DNA of 64,000 nucleotides, taken from the NCBI GenBank assembly GCA_022496805.1, contig CM040094.1:17259501-17323500 (forward strand). The letters are read 5' to 3'. Positions 21,420-33,225 of this stretch are shown one piece after another (the first letter of the stretch is position 1; each line of letters opens with the position of its first letter). The notes under the pieces were generated by a model. The model made no database searches and was not told the DNA's origin. It worked only from the letters and a program-made list of their open reading frames with translations. The translations under genes were made by a program, and so were the position numbers. The stretch is from Pohlia nutans. Lineage: Eukaryota > Streptophyta > Bryopsida > Bryales > Mniaceae.

Positions 21420-21780
21420 GATAGATAGAAACTCCGACCCTTCTACAAGGCCGGAGTGAATGAAGTGTCCGTTTGTAATGCCAATGATCCGATGCCCACC
21501 GGACAAGGGGAAATTGGGACAATACTACTCTCCCCTTTCGAGGATGGACACTATAGTGACACACTAAGCTACTACCTAGCTAGCCACTAGTGCCTTGAAG
21601 ATACCGGACATGGTATCCCCCCAAAGGGCTTTAAGGTACCCATACAACAAGGTCCAAGGACCCCCCACCGTAGTTGGGTGGACTATGGTAGTGAGCACCA
21701 CGCCGGCATGGGGAATAGAACCCACAACCTCCTCATTTAGGGCCATGAGCCCCAACCACCAAGCCAAGGCCCGTGGTGCC
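21420..21780 (-). mobile_element. tRNA-derived SINE
   Basis: On the minus strand the 5' end GGCACCACGGGCC is followed by an A-box-like TGGCTTGGTGGTTGGGGC (21766-21749) and a B-box-like GGGTTCTATTCCC (21723-21711). This is tRNA spacing. A non-tRNA body continues to about 21420. It lies directly beside the TA MITE inside a segment absent from the 18.7-kb relative. Confidence 0.65.
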
Positions 21781-22412
21781 TTAACCATCTAAACTCATAA
21801 GATCAGAGTTTCTTCCCTAAATTGTAATGTGCTCGATTTGGCACTCATGGACTTACAAATTGAAAGGAACATTCATACTCTAGTCATGTACTAGTAGGAA
21901 TTTTTTCTTACCATATTTGCAATCTTCAAAAGCAATGCAGCCCTTTAGTGAAGGATCTACCTACTTTCAATGCTTACAAAAAAAATTGTAAACATGTTGT
22001 ACCCAACTATACATCTTTGTATGCTCTTGAAATTTCAAACGCTGATCGTGATTTTAGAATTTATGAGTTGACCTCCTGATTTGTTCAAAAATTTCATAAA
22101 ACAACTCGTAATTAAACCTTATTAATCATGTAATGTATACGGTAAATTGTTTTGAAAATTGATATACAGTCTCATGACTAAGTCCTTTTTGAACTTCGAC
22201 GGTGAAGTTTTCTATATGAACACCAATTAAGAGATACAATTGCTTTCTTGAAAGCATCACGAGAAAGCGATAAAATTTTAAGCATGAGCATGGTCGTCGT
22301 TCATAGAACATTACATATTTCAGCATCAACTCTCTAGTTCATTGAAATAGTATTTCACAAACTTACGTCATTATAAATATGATTGCATTTTTGAAAAACA
22401 TTAATTTGCCAT

Positions 22413-22439
22413 ATCAAGTCAAATTGACTTGATATGTTA
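22413..22439. repeat. 27-nt palindrome
   Basis: catatcaagtcaa and ttgacttgatatg around a single A; perfect arms of 13 nt. Confidence 0.85.
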
Positions 22440-22491
22440 AATTAGATGGTTAGGGGAGATGGTTAGGGGTAATCTCTATTTAATGCAATCT

Positions 22492-22570
22492 TCTATTTAA
22501 AGTGTTGTACTCCAACATTCAATTTACACAATTGCATTTTTGAAAAATGGAGTACAACACTTTAAATAGA
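22492..22570. repeat. Inverted repeat with perfect 23-bp arms
   Basis: The arm 22492-22514 (tctatttaaagtgttgtac...) is exactly complementary to 22548-22570, with a 33-nt spacer. It is probably a MITE remnant. Confidence 0.8.
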
Positions 22571-24310
22571 AAATTGTCTCTCTTTTATACCTCCACCCAC
22601 AAAATTGCATGTATAGTGATACAAAATCAATTTCCTCAAAAAACACTCAATCAATACTTTAAATAGATAATATTTTCATTCATTATACTATGTTTCATTG
22701 TCCAAAATTTGAATGTTGATTTTTGGTGAATTTTTAAAGAATTTTAGAAGCCAAACTTAAGAATTTATTTAAAAACCATCGTTGATAGATTTTACACCTA
22801 TAATTGAATACATGCATAGATAATTTGAAAACAAACGTCTTTCAAGTTAGAAGAAAGTTCTAAAAAAATGTACATTTCATAAAATACCAATAACAAAAAG
22901 ATTGTTTGCCTACATGTGATCAATAAAAACTTTACAACTATTGCATGTAAATTAAAACTGAACTGTTTTTTTTGAATGAAATATTCAATCAAGAATTCAT
23001 GCAGAAAACAATTTGATTAATCATTCTAATTTTTATTTTAAAAAAATAGAATTTTGATTTTGACAAAAATATTAAAAGCTTTTGGTGTTCAATCTTAGAA
23101 CAAATGTTTTGAGGCATTTATTGTATACTTCTTTAGAATATAACCAACTTAAATTTAGAATGAATCATGTTATAAAATAATGGAATTTAGAAGAGATTTT
23201 AAATGTAGTAAAAAATGATATTGACTAAACACCATTCACTATGTTGAGGATTTATACTTTTTAGAATTGCATCACAATCAAAACTTCAAAATAAGTTTAA
23301 TAATTTTATAAATTTTAATATAAATAATATCATTGATAACTTTACGTATTTTATTAGATATTATTATTATGCTCTTACAATATATATTATTAATATATTA
23401 TTACTATATTATTATATATAATGAACTTGTTGACTTTATTTTGAGGGTTTGGCCAAGATAATAAGCAACATTTCAAAATTCCTTACCAAAGTCAATTTTT
23501 GGAGGGACCAAAAATAAAATTGGTTAGCGTGTAAGGACAAAATACAATTCCAAGCCTATACATGGCATATGTCTCTCAAGCCAACTCTGGTGTGCTAAGG
23601 TGGTGATACCCTAAAGTTGATTGTAGAAGCTCGCGCAAAAGTTAATATAAATACTCAGACTCTAAAATTTCCTAATGTTCTTCTGGAAATGCTCTCTTTC
23701 TCCACGAAAAAAATAGAGGTTTAGTATCGAGGCAATAAGGCTTGAATTTCACAACATTCACTAACCTTCACCGTCTTTTCATTCTCCCTTAGGAGAATGT
23801 GCGGAATATTTGACATCATCATTTAAAAAAAAACAAACATGATGGTAGTAGTAGGTGATATGTGATAACTACATTCATCTTGTCACTCTTCCAAAGCTAA
23901 CACTGATGTTGTGGATGAATGAAAAGATTGAGTCATAACTGACTACATTGAAATCACCATATATTGTGGGTGGGTAAATTCATGGGTAAATCATCCACTT
24001 GGACAAATTATTATCCATTTAAACAACATTTCATCCACTTCGAACAAAATTTCATGCAATTTGGATGAATTCTAGCACAATATTTCGGATTTTTTTTATA
24101 ATAGTGATAACATTCATGTTCATCACTTCGGCAAATTGGCTTGGACTGAACTTCCAAGCCTCCTGAACGGACGTCTGGTACCGAGGCAAAATTAGGGTTT
24201 GGGGCTCCGTCCTCAGTGTACAAAACCCCATCTAGGGTTCCCGAGGAGGCTCTCTTTCACCTTCGCAGCGTCGCAACGTCCGTCCTGTTTGTCGCAATTC
24301 TACTACAGCC

Positions 24311-26169
24311 ATGAGGTTTGTATTGCTCCTCTAGGGCGCGTTAGTCCAATGCGCTCGTTTCTTCTGTTGTCTGTGGATTTCTCGTCGCGCGGTTCACCCA
24401 GCCGCGGGCGGAGAGCGGCCATGTCGCCGCCGCTCTCCCCAAATGGGTACCCGGGTGTATACCCGGGGGAGTGACCTCCTCTTCAATAGAAGAGGAATGA
24501 TCTTCGTCTTCGTCTTCGTCTTACTGATTGATTCAAGGTATGCGCTTGTTATCGAAAATTCGCCTTAGGCTCTTCTGTGGTGTTAGGGGTTAGGGTTTTA
24601 ACGGTAGTGTTCTGGGATGCAGTAAGCTTCAGAGCGATGTCCTCCGAGAGGCCATCACCCAGATTGTCACGGGTGCCAAGGAGAAGAATCGCAAGTTTAC
24701 GGAGACCGTGGAGCTTCAGATTGGTCTGAAGAATTACGACCCCCAGAAAGACAAACGTTTCAGCGGCTCCGTGAAGTTGCCCCATATTCCTCGTCCCAAG
24801 ATGAGGGTGTGTATGCTTGGTGACGCCCAGCATGTTGAAGAGGTGATTGCTTGATTCCCTTGTCAATCACGAGTTTAACCGATTTACTTATTTATTTTTC
24901 TCAATAGAGATTAATTGAGGTTCCCAGTGCATTTCGGTATGGATTATTTGGATGTTGTATGAATAAGTTATAGATTTTTCGAAGTTTTACATGGGAACCA
25001 TGCTTTATCTTCGTTAAGATATAAAAGGCCCGCTTTGTAATGTATTTTGGCAAGAGGCAGTTCAGCTTTTCTTCTGCTTTTCCATGGCTTGAAGAGCAAT
25101 CAAAGCTCCTTAGATGCTCTTTCAAATTAATACATGTGAAATATCAGGGTAACACAAATGTGCTGCCTAGGTACCGCTCAGGTAATACCTGGGTGATACC
25201 TAGGTTAAAAGAGGCTACACATCTTGACTCCATGTAGGAAATTTAGTTATTATTATGTTTTCATTTCAGAAACCTTCGTATCTACTAGCCAGCCCAAATA
25301 TATGGAGGCATTTTGCTAGGAAATCACTGATGCTTTGTACAACCTTGACATGCCTTCACTACAGTTGACTAATTAATTTTTTTGAAATGAACAGGCGAAC
25401 AAGGTCGGCATGGAATGCATGGACGTCGAGAGCCTGAAAAAAATGAACAAGAACAAGAAGCTAGTGAAGAAGCTGGCTAAGAAGTACCACGCTTTTTTGG
25501 CATCTGAGTCAGTCATCAAGCAGATCCCCAGGTTGCTTGGGCCTGGTTTGAACAAGGCAGGAAAGTTTCCTGCTCTTGTGTCGCACCAGGAGTCTCTTGA
25601 GGCGAAGATGATGGAGACTAAGGCTATGGTGAAGTTCCAGTTGAAGAAGGTTCTGTGCATGGGTGTGGCCATCGGAAACTGCGGGATGGAAGAGAAGCAG
25701 ATCTTTCAGAACACTCAAATGAGTGTCAACTTCCTCGTATCTTTGCTGAAGAAGAACTGGCAAAACGTATGCTTTTTCAACCCAAACCTGTTGAGCTTGT
25801 TGAACTCCTAAGCGTCTGCTGTGTATTTTCTGTACTGTAGAAAGTGGACTCCCTGCTACAAATCATCTGTATGCGTGAAAATGATTTCAGTTTGACTTGA
25901 TCGTGTTGTATAGAACAAGAGCTTGAAAATGAGCTATTGCAATCAGTAAACTGAGGTATGATGAGAAAGTACCACTGCTGAATAGTTCAGTGATGCAAAT
26001 GGTCATATTTGGCGTTTTAGAAGCTTAGGGGTTTTACTTGATTTTCTTTTGCAGTTCTATTTCAAATTTTCAACAGAGGTTCATATCTGACTTTTACTGC
26101 ACAATATGTTTGTAGGTTCGTGTGTTGTATCTGAAGACTACCATGGGAGCTCCTGTTCGTATCTACTAG
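24311..26169 (+). CDS. RPL10A: 60S ribosomal protein L10a (uL1), four exons
   Basis: Exons are 24311-24315 (ATGAG), 24623-24842, 25395-25766 and 26116-26169. All have GT-AG borders and matching phase, giving 216 residues, exactly the canonical L10a length. Exon 1 codes only Met and two bases of Ser, a known style for plant ribosomal protein genes. Diagnostic segments include [76 protein letters not shown] and the C-terminus [10 protein letters not shown]. The protein forms the L1 stalk of the large cytosolic subunit, which helps release deacylated tRNA. The 5' leader (about 24230-24310) is pyrimidine-rich, as expected for a TOP-like mRNA. Confidence 0.96.
24499..24522 (+). repeat. Short cttcgt microsatellite in RPL10A intron 1
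   Basis: Three to four tandem copies of the hexamer cttcgt (24499-24522). Confidence 0.7.
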
Positions 26170-26525
26170 GCATGTAGAGTTCTAGCTCTTCAATCAACTT
26201 TGCGAGCCAGCAACTGGACCTTGTGGAGATTTTTCATCTTAATTCCAATTACTTGATTATGATTGGAATGCCAATTTTGTACAGAGTTTCTTTTGTATTC
26301 TAAGCTTCTTTGCATGTCAACTGCTTCTCCCTTTTTTTTAATTGTGGTCAATCTACGGCACTTCGTACAATTGAGGATTCCCTCTTTCTTCTCTCCATCG
26401 GGACTTTAAAAAGAATTTCGACTTGCAGAATGTCCGCTAAACGAACTTCACGATCTAGATCTGTACACTAAATAGGCGTCGAGCAGCTTATATGTTACAA
26501 TGGGTCGAGACTCTACTAATAACCT
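26170..26525. other. RPL10A 3' flank
   Basis: Probable 3' UTR and intergenic sequence; nothing else supported. Confidence 0.35.
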
Positions 26526-26540
26526 AAATCACCAAGCAGA

Positions 26541-26754
26541 CGGCCTCGCCGGCCCTGGCGGGGCTGGTTTTGTATTTGTACTAGTGGGACCCGTGCCGTT
26601 GAGCACATTGAGCTTGGAAGGGGTTGTCTCCTCGACGGATTCCAACGCGGAACGGTCGAGTGAGACAAAGCGTGCTGTATTGTATAATAGATCCTGTGAC
26701 TGTTTTCTTTTTGCAATGAAGGGTTCTCCTTTGTTTGTGTCAAAAATAAAATAA
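26541..26754 (+). mobile_element. Short 5'-truncated retroelement insertion with A-rich tail
   Basis: The 214-bp insert is flanked by the 15-bp direct duplication aaatcaccaagcaga (26526-26540 and 26755-26769). Its right end is A-rich (gtgtcaaaaataaaata), typical of target-primed reverse transcription in the plus orientation. This differs from the tail-less LINE insertions at 8.0, 30.6 and 39.2 kb. A similar tail phrase (catttgtgtcaac-A-rich) occurs at about 52895-52950. Confidence 0.75.
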
Positions 26755-26769
26755 AAATCACCAAGCAGA

Positions 26770-27190
26770 TGTAGATATTATTTTCTACCTTACCAAGCGA
26801 AGTGAACGTTGATATCCTGTCACGACTCCATGGAGCACAAAACTCACTTAGCTATGCTTTCCGCATACTCAGCTGCCAACCAAAAGTGATAAGTAAGGAT
26901 ATTAGTCTAATGCATTGACAGGTTAATACAAATTCCGTGAGCTCACTATAAACTGCTAGCACAGATCATGTGTCAGCTCTGAAACCAAGAGAACAATTGT
27001 TACAAGTGCCGATGGGGGCAATTGATCACTTCGAATTTTTTTTCGCACATTCAGAAAGCCAAATTGTTAATCGAAATATCCGAACTGACCCAGAACGCAA
27101 GCACACACTTTCACATAAGGTAGGAGTGTAGTCCGACTGTGTACCCAATGGACATCACCGCTACTCACTACACCATCGTTGTCACCTGAC
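26770..27190. other. Intergenic; no feature supported
   Basis: No coding or repeat structure recognised before the tandem array. Confidence 0.35.
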
Positions 27191-27877
27191 TATCGTCGTC
27201 TTCAGTATTTGTACCAGTGTGGATTCTCCGTGCTCGCAGTATATGGAACGATCAGGCAGTTCTGAATGTCTTGTGCAACTACCGACACACAAAATAAGGA
27301 ACTGCGAGCATTTCCTTACCTATACCTTGCCTGTAGCAGTAACAGACCTACAACAAACACTAAAATTATTCACTGCCACCCGGACCTGGCCGGAGCTCGG
27401 AATGAATGTATCATCAGTTCATCACCCAAGTCGCCATTTGATCGATCTCGCTGACAACGATCCAAATCAATCCAATAGCGAGGCTTATTGACTCCTGAAG
27501 CCGGGATTCAGCCAAAGATCGACCGACAAGTACATACCCCGGCCCTTCTCGATGTGGTCCCTCAAACGGATCGAAAGTGTCCTACCACGTACGTAAAGCA
27601 TCATACTGCGTTCTGAGCCTCATTTTGCAGCTGCATTATTGAACTGGATGCTGCTTTGAATCAACTGAAGGCATGACATGGCATGGCAGCAAAGTGAGTG
27701 AGTGAGAGATACAGTATCTCAATCAGAGTGATTGTTGCAATTGCCAGTGAGTGTACATATGTGGGTTGTTGGAATCTGCGATATATGCGCTAGCTGTAAT
27801 GATACGATTGTTACTGTTCTGACTCTCAGTACTGGCGCTCTGTCTGTGATCCAGGAAAGAGCAGCAGGCAACTCATG

Positions 27878-28170
27878 CACTGGAAGCTTTGTAGAGTTTA
27901 GCCCCTGGGGCTAAACTGGCTTGGGGGGTTAAACCAGGAAGTTTAGCCCCGGCTAAACTCAAATCTCTCTTTTTTAGCCCCGGCTAAACCCGAATCTCTC
28001 CTTTTTAGCCCCGGCTAATTTGTGTTTTAGCCCCGGCTAGTGGTACAAAAAGGGCTAATGGTACAAAAAATTTAGCCCCCCCTCATTTTTCACATAGTGC
28101 TAAGGAGGGCTAAAGAGGGGGCCAAACTACCCCAGTTTAGCCCTGGCTAAACTGATCAAAGTTTCCAGTG
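27878..28170. mobile_element. CACTA-like MITE, 293 bp, in unit 1 only
   Basis: Ends cactggaagctttg and caaagtttccagtg are inverted and flanked by ATG (27875-27877 and 28171-28173). The empty site is visible in unit 2 (about 37067-37080: gtcatggacgtgcagc). The interior holds many copies of tttagccccggctaaac in both orientations, like the subterminal repeats of CACTA elements. Confidence 0.85.
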
Positions 28171-28477
28171 ATGGACGTGCAGCATGACGACGGAGCAGAG
28201 CCGCAGAGGCAACAGTAAGTTATGTGACGATGGGTTGCATGCCATCTTCACCATTCATACATTCTAGTCATCACCCTACTATTCTAAGTTGAGGCATCTG
28301 GAAACATGTGTGCATTGAGGAATGTAAAAAGAGCCACGGACTCATCCTCTCCTTGAGTTGGATCCGTTCTGATTTTGTGAGAATCTACGTTCCACGTGCA
28401 CCTTTTATTACGGAGGAGCATTGTTACTGTTGTTATTATTCGTTCAAATTTAGTTTCACTGAATCCTTTTGGCAAAT

Positions 28478-28634
28478 CTCACCCTCCATGGAAAAACTAA
28501 ACAAGCTAAAAATAGTAATTTTGGATCCTATGTTATAGAATGGAGTAAATTAATAAAACTTGATTTGTGAGAGATCTAGGAAAGCCACCCCAAATTCTAT
28601 TTTTAGTTTGTTAAGTTTTTCCATGGAGGGTGAG
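28478..28634. mobile_element. 157-bp MITE with 38-bp TIRs
   Basis: Ends ctcaccctccatggaaaaac and gtttttccatggagggtgag are nearly perfect inverted repeats. They are flanked by AAAT (28474-28477, 28635-28638). Units 2 and 3 lack it (ggcaaatgatagagg; gggaaatgagagagg). Confidence 0.85.
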
Positions 28635-29098
28635 AAATGAGAGAGGATTTCGGAATTTTGGATTACGACAATTGGACTCTAGGTCTATAAATACGTTATG
28701 AGTATTTAAAGTCTTGAACATAGGTTCATCATAGCTCCACACCAAGCTTCATGTTTAGATGGTGCAAACATGTTCATGTTTATTTTGGGTACGAGTTGGA
28801 TAAATTTTGATTAGAGATGTAGTTTCAAACAATGGGCATTATGGATATTACAACTCTCGTGCGTAATCCCCACAAGACTATCAATGGAGTTCTCATTTCA
28901 TTGTGCCAATCCATCTGCTTATCTCTTTCTAATGGTATGATCTTGTTTTTCATATTGTGTGCACTGTACATTTTTAGAATTTGATGTTCAATAGAAATAA
29001 CTACAATTATAGATTTATTTGTAAAATTGAAGCTAGGTAACTTGTTTTTTGATCAAAGTTTTTTTTCTTGTAAATAACTTTCACTGACCACTTTTGAC

Positions 29099-29245
29099 AT
29101 GAACCGGTGACTTGCTTGGTGTTGGAGAGCATGTGTTTCATGTGGGGGGACATGGAGATTCTCCTTTGAGAACTTGTGTGAGGTAAGGAGGAGCTTCGAG
29201 GTTCAAATCTATGTGACAATATAGAACATTGTCATTGATTGAAAT
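29099..29245 (+). repeat. Possible tRNA-derived SINE remnant (copy in unit 1)
   Basis: Has an A-box-like cttgcttggtgttgg and, further on, a B-box-like gaggttcaaatctatg. Related copies lie at about 37829-37975 (+), 34455-34620 (-) and 50885-51050 (-). The wide A-B spacing weakens the call. Confidence 0.35.
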
Positions 29246-29764
29246 TTAAAAAGAAAAAACTCATTTTTTGCCTTGGCTTCGCTTTTGTGAAAATAATGAT
29301 TAACTTCACATATAACTAATATAATGTGTGAGTTTTTCATTTTAAGAAGGTGTATTACAAGAAACTAATGGTAAGTGAACCAAATTTGGAAAGTTGGAAA
29401 GTAAATCAAGTGTACATAGATTTCTTTTGAAGGAAACCATTGGGTACAATTCTATTGACATTTGATATCTTGGTCAAATACAATATATTAAAGTACTAAC
29501 AACTTTGCCAAGGAATACCCTATGTGAAGGTTAGATTCGGACAATACTATGTCGAAATCTACTTTCCACATCATATTTTGAGAGGTCCACGTCACCATAA
29601 ACCAATCACAAGATGACATGTAGCACTTTTGGACAAAAAGTAATTAAGTAATGTTAAAACTGACCACGACGTAGGGCATTTGATAGTGATGCCTACAGGA
29701 AAGTCTACATGCAGAGTTAAATAGGGGAGCTGGTGGTTCGACAGCGGTCACCAATGCCGATAAG

Positions 29765-30493
29765 GTCGAGGCACCTAAAACCGACCAGGTACCCAAAACC
29801 AACCACCCCAGATTCTTGCCTAATTTCTAAATTTTCAAAGGGAAGATGTACCTCATGTGTACATTAGAACATGTGATCGGTTATAGGTAGACCTATGACT
29901 TTCACTTTGAAAATTTGTATTTATTCAAATAATTATAAAAATAAATAAAATTGAATACGAAAACTTCTTAATTTCTGATTACTAAAAGAGGAAAATACTC
30001 AAAATATCAATTCATCCATCCCATGTATAAGGTGGTTACCCCATTCCCAATTGGCTCCTTTTACCAACAGGTAGGGGCATTATCCACAAGCACTGCTCCA
30101 ACGGTGTTGGTTGTAGCATGAGTTACAGTTGGTAATGGGTTCTCTCTTGTTGGTTCTAGTATGTGTAAGTGTGGTTATGGGTTCATTGTTGTTGGTTCAA
30201 GCATCTTTAGTGTGTGCAATACAAAGCTTCTTTAGACAGAAAGAGGTGTACCTATATGACGTGAATGGGATGCGTCATACTTCAACTTTGAAAATTTGTA
30301 ACTAATTCATTCTTCACCCAAAAATTATGTTTCTACTTGCGTTGGAATCTAATTCTTCTTGCCTATGTCTAAAAAATAATAACACTAAATAACTTCAGTG
30401 CCTCCTATCTGTATTTCTTATTCAGTTGGGAATGGGGTAACCACCTTAGTGAATGCCTCAACTGATCGGTTTTAGGTGCGTCGACCTTGTGTG
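29765..30493. mobile_element. TA-flanked MITE carrying a nested TA MITE
   Basis: The left end aaggtcgaggcacctaaaac and right end gttttaggtgcgtcgacctt are inverted. It interrupts a SINE-like element: uninterrupted copies read attgccggtatgtgagaaatg. A second copy without the nested insert is at 38770-39074, and a relative is at 54768-54984. Confidence 0.8.
30030..30446. mobile_element. TA-flanked MITE (mariner-like), copy 2, nested
   Basis: The 417-bp element has ends aggtggttaccccattccca and gggaatggggtaaccacct, with TA at 30028-30029 and 30447-30448. The empty site is seen in the second copy of the host MITE (about 39029-39045: catgtatagtgaatgcctc). Confidence 0.88.
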
Positions 30494-30496
30494 AGA

Positions 30497-31046
30497 AATG
30501 GAGCCAAACCACCGGTAGGGAGAATCGAACTCCCACCCCCGCAAAAGCGTACTACAAAAAAGAGGTACTGTTAAACGCCAGTTCGGCTTAAGAGAAAAGA
30601 AAAGAACAACGGGCCACGAGGGCCCGGGACCCCCCGAAGGAGACGGCCCCCATCACGGGGGAGGGTCAACCACCAAGGTCAACCAGAAAGCAACTAGCCT
30701 ACGCAGCCAGCTAAAGGGAAAGAATTCCCAGGCCAAGGGAAGGCCCAAATCACAGCGCTAAAAACTAGCCTGGAAAACTAAGAGAACTGAACTCAAGGGA
30801 TGCACCCCAAGAACCAGCCAACCAATAGAGACAAAAGAATCTACGGATACAAATCTTCAGGGAGAATAAGAGCCCCTGCTTCGCCCAACGTAGTCGGAAA
30901 CACCTGCTGATCTTCAACATCTTTGTTCTCGTACATCTGCATGACGATAGCATGGTAACAAAAAAGAGGTACTCAGTTGTGGGGGACCTCGCAGGGCATT
31001 CCCGATCAATACTTCCGCCAGGTTCCCCATCCCGACTCCCCGTCAT
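30497..31046 (-). mobile_element. SINE-like element with B box, interrupted by a LINE fragment
   Basis: Minus strand: tggggaacctggcggaa...catcgggaat-type head with an A-box-like tggcgga region, and a B box in gggagttcgattctccc, then a ggtggttcggctccatttct tail. The body is split by the 388-bp insert 30570-30957, and the tail by the TA MITE at 29765-30493. Other copies of this family: 31482-31716, 33226-33470, 34795-35030, 39074-39211 plus 45047-45095, 45520-45725, 47030-47275 and 51225-51455. Confidence 0.7.
30570..30957 (-). mobile_element. 5'-truncated LINE inserted in SINE-like element
   Basis: Flanked by 16-bp duplications acaaaaaagaggtact (30554-30569 and 30958-30973). The minus strand starts with a short frame, DVEDQQVFPTTLGEAGALIL, ending at TAG. 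It then enters a GC/T-rich 3' UTR resembling that of the LINE at 39.2 kb, with no poly(A) tail. Confidence 0.75.
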
Positions 31047-31481
31047 GACCTATTTAGTTTAATTTTAGTATTTATACCAATGTATTAATTCACAATGCTC
31101 CGGCCCAACATTTCCAAGGATCAGGCAGCTGTGAATGTCTTGTGCAGCTACTATACCGACGCAGAGTAAGGAGCTGCGACCATTTCCTTCAGTTGCATGT
31201 GCCTAGATAGCCTGTAGGAATTACGGACCTACAACCCACACTATTACTCCCTGCCCCCCTGACTTGGCCCGAGCTGGAAATGAATGTAACTATCATCACC
31301 CCAGTCACCATTCGATCTCACTAACAACAATCCAACTCGGGCAATAGCGAGGGTTCCATCACTCGGCTGAGATTCACCAACAGACTTGACTTTATAAAAT
31401 ATATCTGCATTTTTTTTCTAACGAACAACGATTTCAATTAAAATACAGTATTAAAGTATCTATAACTTTGCTATGGAATAC

Positions 31482-31716
31482 TTGATAGTGATGAATACAG
31501 GAAAGTCTACATGCAGAGTCAAATAGGCGAGCTGGTGGTCTTAGAGGAATCACCATTACCGGTCTGTGTGAAATAAACCTGAACCACGGGCAGGGAGAAT
31601 CGAACTCCCATCCCCAGCAAAAGCGTATTATCAAAACTTGATAGCTAAGGGATGAAAACGGACAGTGTATTGCCAACAATAGCCCCTGCCAGATTTCCTC
31701 CATCACCATCATATAA
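31482..31716 (-). mobile_element. SINE-like element (variant b)
   Basis: B box in gggagttcgattctccctgc on the minus strand and a conserved tail (gcatgtagactttcctgta). The copy at 45520-45725 is the same variant in unit 2. Confidence 0.6.
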
Positions 31717-31885
31717 TCTTCACTAACTTTACTATTATTTATACCAATGAGTAAATTCTCCGTGCTCGCAGCATATTGAATGATCAGGGAGTTCTGGATG
31801 GCTTGTGCAGCTACTGACGCATAGAGTAAGGAACTGCGACCATCTCCTCACATGTGCCTTGCTTGTAGGAATTACGACATGCGTA

Positions 31886-32050
31886 CAAATCACTTGCTTA
31901 AGCTTAGTCACCTACTTAAGCTTAGTCACCTACTTGTAGAAGGAAAGCTTTAACATGTGTCGAGTTCTGAAGCTCAGAGAGGAAAGTGACACTCACAGGG
32001 GAATCAACATACGGAAACCATATGTGAGCCCTATGCGAGGCAGAGTGTCT
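31886..32050. repeat. Foldback-family half element
   Basis: Contains a 19-bp tandem pair acttaagcttagtcacct and then ggggaatcaacatac. It matches 45885-46040 and the right arm of the foldback element at 52420-52618. Confidence 0.5.
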
Positions 32051-32528
32051 CACTGGCTTTTGAACCTCTGTCATTTTGCAGCAGTAGTGAATTAGATGTT
32101 GTTTTCAAGCAATGGATGGTAGGAGAGTGAGTCACAAGGAGATCCTCTGAAATTCCCTAATACACATACGGGAGATTAAAGCAAATTCCATTGTAGGAAT
32201 GGACACGTAAACGGGATTCAAATTTTCCGTGTTACACATGTATATGGGAATTTTAATTTCCCTAGTACTAGTAAGGGAATGTTACATCACATAGGGAATT
32301 TGACTTTGATTGGGGAATTTCCCAATTTATCTCAATAAAGTATGAATTTCATTCATATATAGTATGGTAAATTCATAATGATTTTGATATTTATTTTCAG
32401 TATAGACCACACTATACCTACATTACCACAAGTACTACAAGTAATCTCAATTACTTCGACTCAAACTTTCTTCGAATTCTACAAGTACTAGTAGTCTAAA
32501 TTTTCATTATTATTCCGGATGGGATTAA

Positions 32529-32752
32529 CCCTTAAACGTTCCATGGGGATAGTAGATACGTGGCTGTATTTTTGGCATTTGCTACCAACAAGAAGCTCTA
32601 CATTGGGATCTCTAGAGCTCACTAGAACCGCATTGATGTAAATTTTAGCTTTTGTGTTGAACTCAAACCTATAAAAGGTCTGGATCCATTCCAAATACAA
32701 GAAAAACACACCGTATTCTACTGGCCGCAAAGGCACTTTGAGACGTTTAGGG
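32529..32752. mobile_element. TTAA-flanked MITE (piggyBac-like), unit 1 only
   Basis: Ends cccttaaacgt and acgtttaggg, flanked by ATTAA (32524-32528 and 32753-32757). The unit 2 copy shows the empty site at about 46530-46548 (cggattaaataagataattg), with a single TTAA. Confidence 0.88.
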
Positions 32753-33225
32753 ATTAAATAAGATAATTGGTGTATAGTGGTATACATTACATCATAAATC
32801 CTAACTACCTACCCAGTCGTTATTTTGAGTGATGTGTAGAATTGAATTTTGTTTTCAAATCCATCATGCACTTCTTGCAGGAAAATAATTTCTACAAAAT
32901 TCTATGGAATGGTAGCTTCATCACCTTCATGCATGTATGATCTGATTTGAAAGGAGATGATTTGTGAAAATTTCTTGCTTCATTTCAACCCATAGTGATC
33001 AATCAAAAGTTTCTAAGTAAGATCTTAGTTCAAAACGAATCAAAAGTGCTCTTGAAAAAATCAACTCAAAAAATCTCCACAAATCAATACTACCGGTATG
33101 TCATAAATCTAATTTCCATATCATATTTTGAGAGGTCCACGTGACCATAAACCAATCACAAGATGACATGTGGCACTTTTGGACAAAATGTAATCAAGTA
33201 ATGTCGAAACTGACCACGACGTAAG

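Larger units (their letters stand above)
21845..24230. other. AT-rich intergenic region with several inverted repeats
   Basis: No gene is supported. It contains a 27-nt palindrome (22413-22439), a 23-bp-arm inverted repeat (22492-22570), a small tandem duplication agatggttagggg near 22445-22470 and an ATT-rich tract at 23330-23430. Confidence 0.5.

Noticed and set aside
24549..24866. Minus-strand frame over RPL10A exon 2
   Set aside because: Antisense shadow of a conserved exon.
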